From: Proteobacteria bacterium UBA6908
Lineage (GTDB): Bacteria > Pseudomonadota > Gammaproteobacteria > Acidiferrobacterales > UBA6901
Direction of reading: 5' to 3'
Assembly: GCA_002451085.1 (NCBI GenBank)
Contig: DKBE01000055.1
Location: 62,917 to 68,834 of the forward strand
DNA: 5,918 nt
The notes under the pieces are model-generated. The model was not told the origin of the DNA. It saw only the letters and a list, made by a program, of their open reading frames with translations, and searched no databases. Positions 1 to 5,869 of the stretch are shown here, in pieces. The position numbers were made by a program, and so were the translations under genes. The first letter of the stretch is position 1; every line of letters starts with the position of its first letter.

Positions 1-435
1 TTATCGACACAACCTCTGCACACCCCGATTGCCCATCGGGTGCCGGAGGTGATCCCGGATTCGCGACCAGCCGTGGCGACCCGCTTCCCGATTACGCAAC
101 CGTTGCCCGCAGTGTCGGCTTCCGCCACTGCATCAGATGCCGTCACCAACCACCTGCAGAGTCTGTTGCACGATTCGCTGAACCGTCACTTCGTCTATCC
201 CGCCATGGCTCGCCGCCTGGGTTGGGAAGGACGGGTTGAATTGCGGGTGTGTCTCGATCCGGAGGGGCGCGTGTATGGGTTGCGCGTGCTCCAGTCGTCC
301 GGCTATCCGTTACTCGATGAGGATGCCGTGCTAACCCTTCAGCGAATCGGATCCATTCCGCTCGCACGCACGTGGTTGCCGAAACAGGGTTATGCGACCA
401 CACTGCCGGTTATCTACAAGCTGAACGAAGGGTGA
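1..435 (+). CDS. TonB-like energy transducer, C-terminal part (5' end outside window)
   Basis: The reading frame is open from the first base, so the gene starts left of the window; 144 codons precede the TGA. A GTG at 40 could be read as a start, but it lies in a Pro/Ala/Thr/Ser-rich stretch typical of the TonB periplasmic linker, so it is probably internal. From about position 157 the protein is a TonB C-terminal domain: a helix with HFVYPAMARRLGWEG (the YP...G.V pattern), then beta strands with VELRVCLDPEGRV and the LQSSGYPLLDEDAV motif. Family knowledge: TonB carries energy from ExbB/ExbD in the inner membrane to TonB-dependent outer-membrane receptors. The membrane anchor is not visible. 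The adenosyltransferase start follows the stop by 5 nt, so the two are likely co-transcribed. With btuF close by, a role dedicated to B12 uptake is plausible, but that is inference. Confidence 0.88.
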   Translation, partial: LSTQPLHTPIAHRVPEVIPDSRPAVATRFPITQPLPAVSASATASDAVTNHLQSLLHDSLNRHFVYPAMARRLGWEGRVELRVCLDPEGRVYGLRVLQSSGYPLLDEDAVLTLQRIGSIPLARTWLPKQGYATTLPVIYKLNEG

Positions 436-440
436 TCCGG

Positions 441-995
441 ATGGGGCACCGGCTGACCAAAATCTACACGCGCACCGGCGACGACGGCACAACCGGCCTG
501 GGTGATGGTGCGCGCGTTCCGAAAGATCACCCGCGGGTTGAGGCATTCGGCGCTGTCGATGAACTCAACAGTGTGCTTGGACTGCTGCTCACCGAGTCGA
601 CGGGAGACGCTCTGCAAGCGGGGCTGACCCGGATCCAGCACACCCTGTTCGACCTGGGTGGAGAACTCAGCATCCCTGGGCGCGTGGTGTTGACCGACGA
701 CCAGGTGACGCAACTGGAGAATCAGCTGGACCACTTGAATGAATCGTTATCGCCGCTCAAGGAATTCATCCTGCCGGGCGGATCTCGAACCGCCGCGCTG
801 TGTCACCTGGCCCGGACCGTCTGCCGGCGCGCTGAGCGACGGGTGTATTCACTGTCCTGCACGGACACGATCAACCCGGTCTCGTTACGTTATCTCAACC
901 GGCTTTCGGATCTGCTGTTTGTCATAGCGCGCTATGCCAACCGTGAACAGGACGTCCCCGATGTGCTTTGGCAGCCCAAGGCCAGGGGGTCGTAA
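441..995 (+). CDS. Cob(I)alamin/cob(I)yrinic acid a,c-diamide adenosyltransferase, PduO/MMAB type
   Basis: This 184-aa protein has the normal length of a single-domain PduO-type ATP:corrinoid adenosyltransferase, a cytoplasmic trimeric five-helix bundle that transfers the 5'-deoxyadenosyl group of ATP to cob(I)alamin to make coenzyme B12. Visible motifs are the N-terminal ATP-binding segment KIYTRTGDDGTTGL (residues 7-20), AFGAVDELNS (35-44) with the conserved Asp and Asn, FILPGG (109-114), the arginine-rich helix ARTVCRRAERR (124-134) and NRLSDLLF (153-160). It is unrelated in sequence to the CobA/BtuR (P-loop) adenosyltransferases. I chose the ATG at 441 because the family begins a few residues before KIYTRTGD and because AAGGG at 428-432 sits 8 nt upstream. 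An in-frame extension to 372 would overlap tonB and is not supported. The preceding tonB stop is 5 nt away. The btuF stop faces this gene's stop 3 nt away. Identity is very secure; the symbol varies (pduO, cobO, mmaB), so none is given. Confidence 0.96.
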   Translation: MGHRLTKIYTRTGDDGTTGLGDGARVPKDHPRVEAFGAVDELNSVLGLLLTESTGDALQAGLTRIQHTLFDLGGELSIPGRVVLTDDQVTQLENQLDHLNESLSPLKEFILPGGSRTAALCHLARTVCRRAERRVYSLSCTDTINPVSLRYLNRLSDLLFVIARYANREQDVPDVLWQPKARGS

Positions 996-998
996 GGC

Positions 999-1892
999 TC
1001 AGTGTTCGCGCGCCAGTGAGGCGCGGGCCTCGTCGAGAATACCGCAAAGGCGTTCCGCGCCTTCCAGCACACGCGGTGACTGGCGGAGCACCAGGTCCGA
1101 TGGCATCGGATACAAACGACCTTCGCGCACAGCACGCAGGCTTACCCGCTCCTGCCACCAGTCCTGCATCGAATCACGCGTGCCGAGCGAATCGCTAAAC
1201 AGCACAGCGTCCGGATTTTCCAGCAGCACCACTTCGGTACTGACCTCCGGGGCCAACAGCTCGGATGCGGCAAACAGGTTGCGCCCGCCACACAGGGTGA
1301 TCAATTCATGCACCATGTGCCGGTAACTGAGCGTCATGAGCGGCTGTATCGAGATTTGCACGAAAACCCGCACCGTGGATTTTCCGGATTGCCGCTGACG
1401 CAGCTGCGCCAGCCGTGTACGAAATCTGTCTGCCGCTGTACCGGCCTCGGTGCTGCTACCGGCCAATCGTCCGAGGGCGATGAGCGTGTCCGGCAGGCGG
1501 TCCAGACGCTGCGGTTCGGCGATGAACACCGGAATGCCGAAGGAACGCAGCGCCTCCAGGTCGGTTTGCGCATTGCCGCCACGCCAACCCACCGCCAGAT
1601 CCGGTTTCAGGGCCAGCACTCGTTCCATATCGAGTCGTAACCCGGCACTCACCGTCGGCCGTTGGCGGGCCGGTGGCGGGTAATCGCTGAACGCTGAAAC
1701 ACCAACCACCCGATCACCGGCACCCGCCGCAAACAGCAATTCCGTGGCATGCGGTGCAAGACTGACGATGCGTCGGGCCGGCGCCGGCAGGCGCAGGACC
1801 TGACCGGCGTCATCGGTCACGGTAATGTCGGCGAACGTAACCGGAAGTCCGGTCACCAGCGCCACCAGCAGGATCGATAGCCGCCGCCACAT
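999..1892 (-). CDS. btuF: Periplasmic cobalamin-binding protein of a B12 ABC transporter (BtuF-like)
   Basis: A helical-backbone (class III) periplasmic binding protein, 297 aa from the ATG at 1892. It starts with a signal peptide (MWRR, hydrophobic LSILLVALVTGLPVTFA, cleavage probably just before DITV). Features shared with E. coli BtuF, as I recall that sequence, are RIVSLAPHATELLFAAG, the SDYPPPA loop, LALKPDLAVGWRGGNA, a short FVQ strand, LCGGRNLF and PEVSTEVVL. The two glutamates that in BtuF dock onto BtuC appear to be present in DMERVL and STEVVL. The protein should deliver vitamin B12 to BtuCD, which is not in this window. An upstream in-frame ATG at 1910 would add six residues and overlap cobC. 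The 1892 start lies 5 nt after the cobC stop and has GGAG 12 nt upstream, slightly far, so the start is not certain. Probably translated from the ampD-ampE-cobC transcript. A related siderophore or heme binder is the alternative, but WRGGNA and SDYPP favour B12. Confidence 0.9.
   Translation of the reverse strand: MWRRLSILLVALVTGLPVTFADITVTDDAGQVLRLPAPARRIVSLAPHATELLFAAGAGDRVVGVSAFSDYPPPARQRPTVSAGLRLDMERVLALKPDLAVGWRGGNAQTDLEALRSFGIPVFIAEPQRLDRLPDTLIALGRLAGSSTEAGTAADRFRTRLAQLRQRQSGKSTVRVFVQISIQPLMTLSYRHMVHELITLCGGRNLFAASELLAPEVSTEVVLLENPDAVLFSDSLGTRDSMQDWWQERVSLRAVREGRLYPMPSDLVLRQSPRVLEGAERLCGILDEARASLAREH
1009..1025. other. GC-rich perfect hairpin just past the adenosyltransferase stop
   Basis: CGCGCC, a 5-nt loop AGTGA, then GGCGCG form a six-pair all-GC stem. 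It lies 13 nt downstream of the adenosyltransferase stop and inside the last codons of btuF. No T-tract follows on either strand, so it is not a canonical intrinsic terminator. It could slow polymerase or protect the 3' end of the tonB-adenosyltransferase mRNA, or simply be a product of high-GC coding sequence. Confidence 0.3.
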
Positions 1893-1897
1893 GACGG

Positions 1898-2533
1898 TCA
1901 GTAGCTCCATGGCGTGAGCGAGTGGCGGCCATGAAACGACAACACCGGAAAGGCATCGGCCCCGAAACCCTGAACGCGTACCCGGGTGAGGCCGGCATTG
2001 TCGACTTGAATGCGGAACAGGTTTTCCAGTGGACTGCCCAGCACCAGCGTCATGATCAGGCGCGTGATGCCGGCATGCCCGACAATCAAAACATGCTTGC
2101 CGGCTTCGGTCGTCAGAATATCCTGCCAGACACTGGCCACCCGATCACGAAACGCAATCAGCGTTTCCGCGCCTTCCGGACGATTGTTTACCGGATCACG
2201 CCAAAAACGTTCAAGCCGGCTTGGGTCCTCCTGCCGCAAGTCGTCCGGCGTTCGCCCTTCCCAGACTCCGAAACCGATCTCCATAAGCCGCGGTTCGACA
2301 TGCAAAGGCAGCGTTCGTTGTGTGGCCACGTCGCGCGCAAACTCGACACAGCGCTTCAGTGACGAGCTGTAAATCACGCTCCATTCTCCCTGCTCGCGAA
2401 TGGCCGCGCGCATCTGCTGCCAGCCTTTCTCGCTGAGCGGATCATCCGTCTGGCCACGATAACGCCGACCGCCCACGGGCTCGCCATGGCGGAGCAGGTC
2501 GATGACCGTTGTCGAGGACGTGGTAGCGCTCAC
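1898..2533 (-). CDS. cobC: Histidine phosphatase family protein, probable alpha-ribazole-5'-phosphate phosphatase (CobC-like)
   Basis: A 211-aa member of the histidine phosphatase (phosphoglycerate-mutase-like) superfamily. The catalytic motif LLRHGEP is at residues 13-19 (phospho-accepting His16, Arg15), followed by GGRRYRGQTDDPLSEKGWQQM. A second arginine lies in SSSLKRC (about 61), an acidic MEIGFGVWEGR follows at 84-94, and the second catalytic histidine is in VGHAGITRL (His153). In the family, CobC dephosphorylates alpha-ribazole phosphate or adenosylcobalamin phosphate during assembly of the B12 lower ligand. The superfamily is broad, so the B12 assignment rests on the RHGEPVGG.RYRG...PLS..GW pattern plus the btuF and adenosyltransferase neighbours. 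The start is a GTG with no obvious Shine-Dalgarno sequence and no better start upstream in frame. It lies 46 nt after the ampE stop, and its TGA is 5 nt before the preferred btuF ATG, which suggests translational coupling to btuF. Confidence 0.84.
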   Translation of the reverse strand: MSATTSSTTVIDLLRHGEPVGGRRYRGQTDDPLSEKGWQQMRAAIREQGEWSVIYSSSLKRCVEFARDVATQRTLPLHVEPRLMEIGFGVWEGRTPDDLRQEDPSRLERFWRDPVNNRPEGAETLIAFRDRVASVWQDILTTEAGKHVLIVGHAGITRLIMTLVLGSPLENLFRIQVDNAGLTRVRVQGFGADAFPVLSFHGRHSLTPWSY

Positions 2534-2579
2534 CGCGAATGGCTGGACATGACGTTGAGGGAAACGGCCGCTGACAGGT

Positions 2580-3512
2580 TTAGCGCGTGATGAATCCGGC
2601 CAGATGAGCGCCGACCATCAGGATGCCGATGGCCAGCCAGAACAGCATGACACGCCAGACCAGCGCCAGCGCGCGTCGCACATCGACGGCACCGGGCAAG
2701 GCCGCCGGAGGAATCGATGTATTGCCATAGGCGTCCTGTTCGGCCGTATCTTCACAGTTATCCAGGTGCAGGGCGCCAAGTCCGGAGGCCAGCAACGGAC
2801 CACTGTTGATGTCTGACCACATCCCGGCGCGTTTCCGCCAGCAATGCAGTGCGTCTTCGAAACTGCCCATCACCGCATACGACAACGCGGTAATCCGGGC
2901 CGGTACCCAGTTGAGCAGATCATCCAGTCGTGCGGCAGCCCAACCGAATTCAGCAAATTGCGGCGTGCGATTTCCCCACAGGCGATCCAGCACCGCCACC
3001 ATGCGCTGAAGCATGACCCCAAAGGGTCCAAGCCACAGGAACCAGAACAAGGGCGCGACCGCCAGCATGTTGCACTGACGCAATACCGCCTCGACCGTCG
3101 CGTGCGCCACGCCGGCGCTGGTGGTTTCAACCGTATCCTTTCCGGTCATCTCCTTGAGGCGCGCGGCCGCTTCCGGAACATTGCCAGCCTCCAGTGCTGC
3201 GGCCACCGCCTGCGAGAGCTGGCCAAGGCGATGCAAATCCACACAGAAATACAACACCACCACGGCAAAACCGAAAGCCAGCACACCGGCTATCTGTCCG
3301 AGCACATAACTGGCAAGGAGCACCACCACCCCGACAGGAACAACGGCCAGCAACAGGGCGGCGACCCCCTGCGAACGCATGCCGCCGTTGAAGCGCTCTT
3401 CGATGGATTCTGCCCAGTCGCTGTACCAGGCCCACAGGCGGAAGCCGCCGCGATCCGGCAACCACCGATCCAGCGCCAGCGCCAGCAGGATGATAGTGAG
3501 TAAGGTGGTCAT
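2580..3512 (-). CDS. ampE: AmpE-like inner-membrane protein (AmpE/CbiB superfamily)
   Basis: A 310-aa polytopic membrane protein, slightly longer than E. coli AmpE (about 284 aa). Hydrophobic segments lie near residues 3-18, 49-92 (long enough for two), 150-170 and 284-308. Motifs shared with AmpE are NMLAVAPLFWFLWLGPFG (148-165), LDDLLNWVPARITALSYAVMG (196-216) and a following amphipathic ALHCWRKRAG. AmpE is a poorly understood membrane partner of AmpD in peptidoglycan recycling and beta-lactamase induction; it belongs to the same superfamily as CbiB/CobD (adenosylcobinamide-phosphate synthase). The N-terminal DP..HPV segment and the AEN..DG segment usual in CbiB are absent, which favours AmpE. 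The remnant SGPLLASGLGALHL (237-250) resembles the C-terminal CbiB motif. Position directly downstream of ampD (69-nt gap) supports AmpE; position upstream of cobC leaves the B12 role open. The ATG start has no strong Shine-Dalgarno sequence. Confidence 0.85.
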   Translation of the reverse strand: MTTLLTIILLALALDRWLPDRGGFRLWAWYSDWAESIEERFNGGMRSQGVAALLLAVVPVGVVVLLASYVLGQIAGVLAFGFAVVVLYFCVDLHRLGQLSQAVAAALEAGNVPEAAARLKEMTGKDTVETTSAGVAHATVEAVLRQCNMLAVAPLFWFLWLGPFGVMLQRMVAVLDRLWGNRTPQFAEFGWAAARLDDLLNWVPARITALSYAVMGSFEDALHCWRKRAGMWSDINSGPLLASGLGALHLDNCEDTAEQDAYGNTSIPPAALPGAVDVRRALALVWRVMLFWLAIGILMVGAHLAGFITR

Positions 3513-3581
3513 TTTCGCGGTTGAATCATGATGAGACGAGACTGGAAATGTACGGGCTCACTCCGGGTGTCGCAAGTGCAT

Positions 3582-4142
3582 TCAGGATAGCGTAGCGGCG
3601 AGTGCCCGCCGATAGCGCATCCAATTGAAGTACGGTCCCGGGTCGGTCTTTCGCTCCGGGGCAATATCGGCATGACCGACGACACGCGTCGGGGTGATCC
3701 CGGCATAGGTCTGGCGCAGGGCATGGGTCACTGCAATCAGTGACACATACTGTGGCTCCTCGAACGGACTGTAATCGGATCCTTCCAGCTCAATACCAAT
3801 TGAAAAATCATTTACCCGAGACCGTCCGGCCAGCTCGGATTGACCTGCATGCCAGGCACGTCGATGAAACGGGATGAACTGGACGATCTCTCCATCACGC
3901 CGGATCAGCAGGTGTGCCGATACAGTGAGCCCGTCAATTTCCTGATAAAAGGGATGGCAACTGAAATCCAGCCGGTTGCAGAACAGTCGCTCAATATCCT
4001 CTCCCCCGTATTCTCCGGGCGGCATACTGATCGCATGGATGACCAGGGCGTCGATCTGGGTGCCCTCCGGGCGGTCATCGCTATTGGGGGACGGGGCCTG
4101 ACGCACCCCAGACAACAGTCCGGATCTCTGATCTACAATCAC
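3582..4142 (-). CDS. ampD: 1,6-anhydro-N-acetylmuramyl-L-alanine amidase AmpD
   Basis: A 186-aa cytoplasmic zinc amidase that cuts the bond between anhydro-MurNAc and L-Ala in recycled muropeptides, lowering the anhydro-muropeptide signal that activates AmpR and beta-lactamase genes. Full Amidase_2/PGRP-like fold: LVIHAISMPPGEYGG (zinc ligand His36), VSAHLLIRRDGEIVQFIPF (74-92), RAWHAGQSE (95-103), NDFSIGIELEGSD (111-123, catalytic Glu118), VVGHADIAPERKTDPGPYF (zinc ligands His157 and Asp167, Lys165). All the residues known to be needed in the Citrobacter enzyme are present, and there is no signal peptide, which fits the cytoplasmic AmpD rather than the secreted AmpDh homologues. The start is a GTG (RC of 4140-4142). 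The N-terminus IVDQRSGLLSG..QAPSPN.DDRP aligns with known AmpD from its first residues, and AAGAGA lies 6 nt upstream. First gene of the ampD-ampE-cobC-btuF string; its promoter should lie in 4143-4321. Confidence 0.97.
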   Translation of the reverse strand: MIVDQRSGLLSGVRQAPSPNSDDRPEGTQIDALVIHAISMPPGEYGGEDIERLFCNRLDFSCHPFYQEIDGLTVSAHLLIRRDGEIVQFIPFHRRAWHAGQSELAGRSRVNDFSIGIELEGSDYSPFEEPQYVSLIAVTHALRQTYAGITPTRVVGHADIAPERKTDPGPYFNWMRYRRALAATLS

Positions 4143-4212
4143 GATTGGTCTCTTATTTGATCGATACCCGCCTGGGGCTTGGACAAAATGGTAAATTCCC
4201 GGGTGAAACTGC

Positions 4213-4245
4213 TTGCAAAATGGCTACTTAAGGTATATCTATAAT
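4213..4245 (+). promoter_or_regulatory. Candidate sigma-70 promoter for the small-protein gene
   Basis: An exact -10 consensus TATAAT lies at 4240-4245, about 77 nt upstream of the ATG at 4322. The best -35 is TTGCAA at 4213-4218 (four of six consensus bases), but the spacer to TATAAT is 21 bp, longer than ideal. Pairing it instead with TATATC at 4234-4239 gives 15 bp. No extended -10 TG is present. The -10 call is fair; the -35 is doubtful. Confidence 0.4.
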
Positions 4246-4307
4246 AAATCACGTTAGAATTGGGCGCACCTAAAAAAGTAGCCCAGACCCGTTCATTTCG
4301 CGTCTTT

Positions 4308-4313
4308 AAGGAG
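4308..4313 (+). promoter_or_regulatory. Strong Shine-Dalgarno site deciding the start at 4322
   Basis: AAGGAG ends 8 nt before the ATG at 4322, by far the best ribosome binding site in the window. A competing out-of-frame ATG at 4317 is only 3 nt away from it and is too close to be favoured. Confidence 0.75.
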
Positions 4314-4321
4314 CCGATGCA

Positions 4322-4621
4322 ATGTCCCAGTTCAAGAAGGTCATGATGGCGATTTCCCTCGCGCTGTTGCTGGTGACCACCATAACTCCCCCAGTCATGG
4401 CCAATGAGCGCGGCACGGAATCCGGTGATGACGTGGCCATCATTTTCGATCTCGTCATTCTCCGTCCGGTGGGTCTTGTGGCGACGGTGGGCGGAACTGC
4501 CATTTTCATCTGTTCCCTGCCAATTTCCCTGCCGACCCTGAGTGTCGGCAAGGCATTCCGGGCCCTGGTGGTCAGTCCGGCACACTACACATTCGTGCGT
4601 ACCTTGGGCGACGAAATCTAG
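4322..4621 (+). CDS. Small exported or membrane protein of unknown function
   Basis: A 99-aa protein. Residues 1-27 look like a Sec signal peptide (MSQFKK, hydrophobic MMAISLALLLVTTITPP, ending VMA before NERG). A short acidic stretch (ERGTESGDD) follows, then a second hydrophobic segment at about 39-68 containing RPVGLVATVGGTAIFICSLP, then SLPTLSVGKAFRALVVSPAHYTFVRTLGDE. The RP.GL..TV.G...F..SLP...P...V..A...LV..PA.YTF.R.LG layout resembles short uncharacterised proteins I have seen in gammaproteobacteria, but I cannot name the family or a function. A real gene is supported by an ideal Shine-Dalgarno site, an exact TATAAT upstream, codon-periodic GC and sensible protein chemistry. It is a single-gene unit: divergent from ampD and convergent with the dehydrogenase, whose stop lies 31 nt beyond its own. 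The likely product is an inner-membrane or periplasmic protein with one mature transmembrane helix. Confidence 0.8.
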   Translation: MSQFKKVMMAISLALLLVTTITPPVMANERGTESGDDVAIIFDLVILRPVGLVATVGGTAIFICSLPISLPTLSVGKAFRALVVSPAHYTFVRTLGDEI

Positions 4622-4652
4622 GCCGCAACCTTTCACCGCTGACAATCCGGCG

Positions 4653-5840
4653 CTACAGACGGGCAGACAGTAACTCCCGCACCTCCCCATCACTCAGTAC
4701 GATGGGATTGGTTTGCATGCTGCTGCCCCGGCAGTTGCCGACAATCGCAGCAAAATCAGTTTCCCGAACCCCGTAGTGCGCAAGCCGGGGTAATTCGAGT
4801 TGACGGGTCCAATCCTCAAGAATCGTCACGAGCCGGTCACCGGCCTCATCGCGGGGACATGATCCATCCCCACTGAACAATCGTCCTGCCTGGGCATACT
4901 TTTCGAGCGCCACGCTGTCTGGGGCGCGTTCACGCAGTGCCCGGAGATTGATGCGCGTGGCTTCGGCCACGAGCGTGCCACAAACCACACCATGCGGTAT
5001 TGGAAAGAAGGCACCCAGCGGTGAGGCCAGACCGTGCACCGACCCCAATCCAACCTGGGCCAGGGTGATACCCGAAAGCAGCGCGGCATAGGCCATGCAA
5101 CGGCGACCGGCGACGGTATCCGCTCCATCGCGATACCATTCCAGCAAGCCATCACGTACCGCCTCCAGGCCGCTGATGGCCAGTGCATCCGAGAATGGAT
5201 TGGCCCGGGTCGAGACAAGCGACTCAAGCAACTGGGTCAAGGCATCCATTCCATTGGCCGCTATCAGTGCCGGAGGACAGGTGGCCAGCAATTGCGGATC
5301 CACCACGGCGTAACGCGGCACCAACAGATCATGGCGGAATGATTTCTTGAATCCCTGCGCGCCTTGCACACTCAGCACGGCATTCTTGGTAGCTTCACTG
5401 CCGGTACCGGCCGTGGTCGGAACCGCGATAAAGGGAAGTGCCGGACCCTCATAGGCCAGTTCGGGGCCCACCCCTTCGAGGTAGTCCATCACGCTGGCGC
5501 CCCGTGGCAGCAGTCCGGCAATAGCCTTGGCTGCATCCAGCACGCTTCCACCGCCAATCCCGAGCACCACCTGAATGCCGTTTGCCCGGAATGCCAGAAC
5601 CGCCTCATCCACCATCTTGGGAGAGGGTTCCTGTTCAACCCGAAACTCGTCCCATTTCAGTTGGTATCGACGGAAACCGGCGAGCAATTCCGAATAAAAC
5701 GGCGAATTTCGGAACGACATTCCGCCAGTCACCAGCAACGCGCGATGCCCCAGCGATGCCGTCAGTTCCGGCAATTGGGACACTGTGCCGTCACCGAAGC
5801 GAATTTGGGGCAGCGGGGATACGGAGAAAGGGGCAATCAC
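4653..5840 (-). CDS. Iron-containing (group III) alcohol dehydrogenase
   Basis: A Fe-ADH family NAD(P)-dependent oxidoreductase, about 395 aa from the GTG at 5840, the usual length. In numbering from the longer 404-codon frame (TTG at 5867), the N-terminal Rossmann-like domain has IRFGDGTVSQLPEL (22-35), the nucleotide-binding GIGGGSVLDAAKAIA (103-117) and PFIAVPTTAGTGSEAT (145-160). The all-helical C-terminal domain carries the metal site: Asp208 in ANGMDALTQLLE, His278 in GSVHGLASPLGAFF and His292 in PIPHGVVCG. The second ligand position, His in FucO-type enzymes, is Gln212 here, so the metal may differ or bind differently. The substrate cannot be told from sequence. I prefer the GTG at 5840 because family members start about a dozen residues before IRFG; the TTG at 5867 would start 2 nt after the tRNA. 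Neither has a clear Shine-Dalgarno site. No promoter is visible between tRNA and gene, so it may be transcribed with tRNA-Thr. Convergent with the small-protein gene. Confidence 0.92.
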   Translation of the reverse strand: MIAPFSVSPLPQIRFGDGTVSQLPELTASLGHRALLVTGGMSFRNSPFYSELLAGFRRYQLKWDEFRVEQEPSPKMVDEAVLAFRANGIQVVLGIGGGSVLDAAKAIAGLLPRGASVMDYLEGVGPELAYEGPALPFIAVPTTAGTGSEATKNAVLSVQGAQGFKKSFRHDLLVPRYAVVDPQLLATCPPALIAANGMDALTQLLESLVSTRANPFSDALAISGLEAVRDGLLEWYRDGADTVAGRRCMAYAALLSGITLAQVGLGSVHGLASPLGAFFPIPHGVVCGTLVAEATRINLRALRERAPDSVALEKYAQAGRLFSGDGSCPRDEAGDRLVTILEDWTRQLELPRLAHYGVRETDFAAIVGNCRGSSMQTNPIVLSDGEVRELLSARL

Positions 5841-5869
5841 GCCAGAATTTTCTGCGAATTGGGGCAAGT

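Larger units (their letters stand above)
4143..4321. other. Divergent intergenic region between ampD and the small-protein gene
   Basis: This 179-bp non-coding region is visibly more AT-rich than the flanking genes and must carry promoters for both directions. Toward the plus strand it holds TTGCAA (4213-4218), TATAAT (4240-4245) and AAGGAG (4308-4313). A five-pair inverted repeat, TGGGC at 4261-4265 and GCCCA at 4281-4285 with a 15-nt A-rich loop, would fall in the leader of the small-protein mRNA. TTGCAA is self-complementary and could also serve as a -35 for ampD, but the -10 candidates on that strand are poor. No riboswitch or tRNA-like element was recognised. Confidence 0.7.

Noticed and set aside
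372..440. In-frame upstream extension of the adenosyltransferase
   Set aside because: It would overlap the tonB C-terminal domain; the ATG at 441 has a good Shine-Dalgarno sequence and matches the family N-terminus.
1922..2362. 146-codon plus-strand frame antisense to cobC
   Set aside because: It covers the conserved histidine phosphatase frame and has no recognisable motif or start signal.
2534..2579. Cobalamin riboswitch upstream of cobC
   Set aside because: The gap is only 46 nt, far too short, and no B12-box-like sequence is visible there or in 4143-4321.
2844..3503. 219-codon open frame antisense to ampE
   Set aside because: Its translation is rich in His, Gln and Arg with no domain or hydrophobic logic, and it mirrors the well-supported AmpE frame. 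It is a high-GC shadow.
3509..3724. 71-codon minus-strand frame whose stop overlaps the ampE start as ATGA
   Set aside because: Mostly a shadow of the ampD 3' end; the overlap looks accidental and the peptide has no features.
4622..4652. Bidirectional terminator between the small gene and the dehydrogenase
   Set aside because: The only pairing is four bases (GCCG/CGGC) over a 22-nt loop with no T-tract.
4139..4693. 184-codon minus-strand frame across the small-protein gene and its promoter
   Set aside because: It runs through non-coding AT-rich sequence, has no good ribosome binding site, and conflicts with the plus-strand gene that has ideal start signals.
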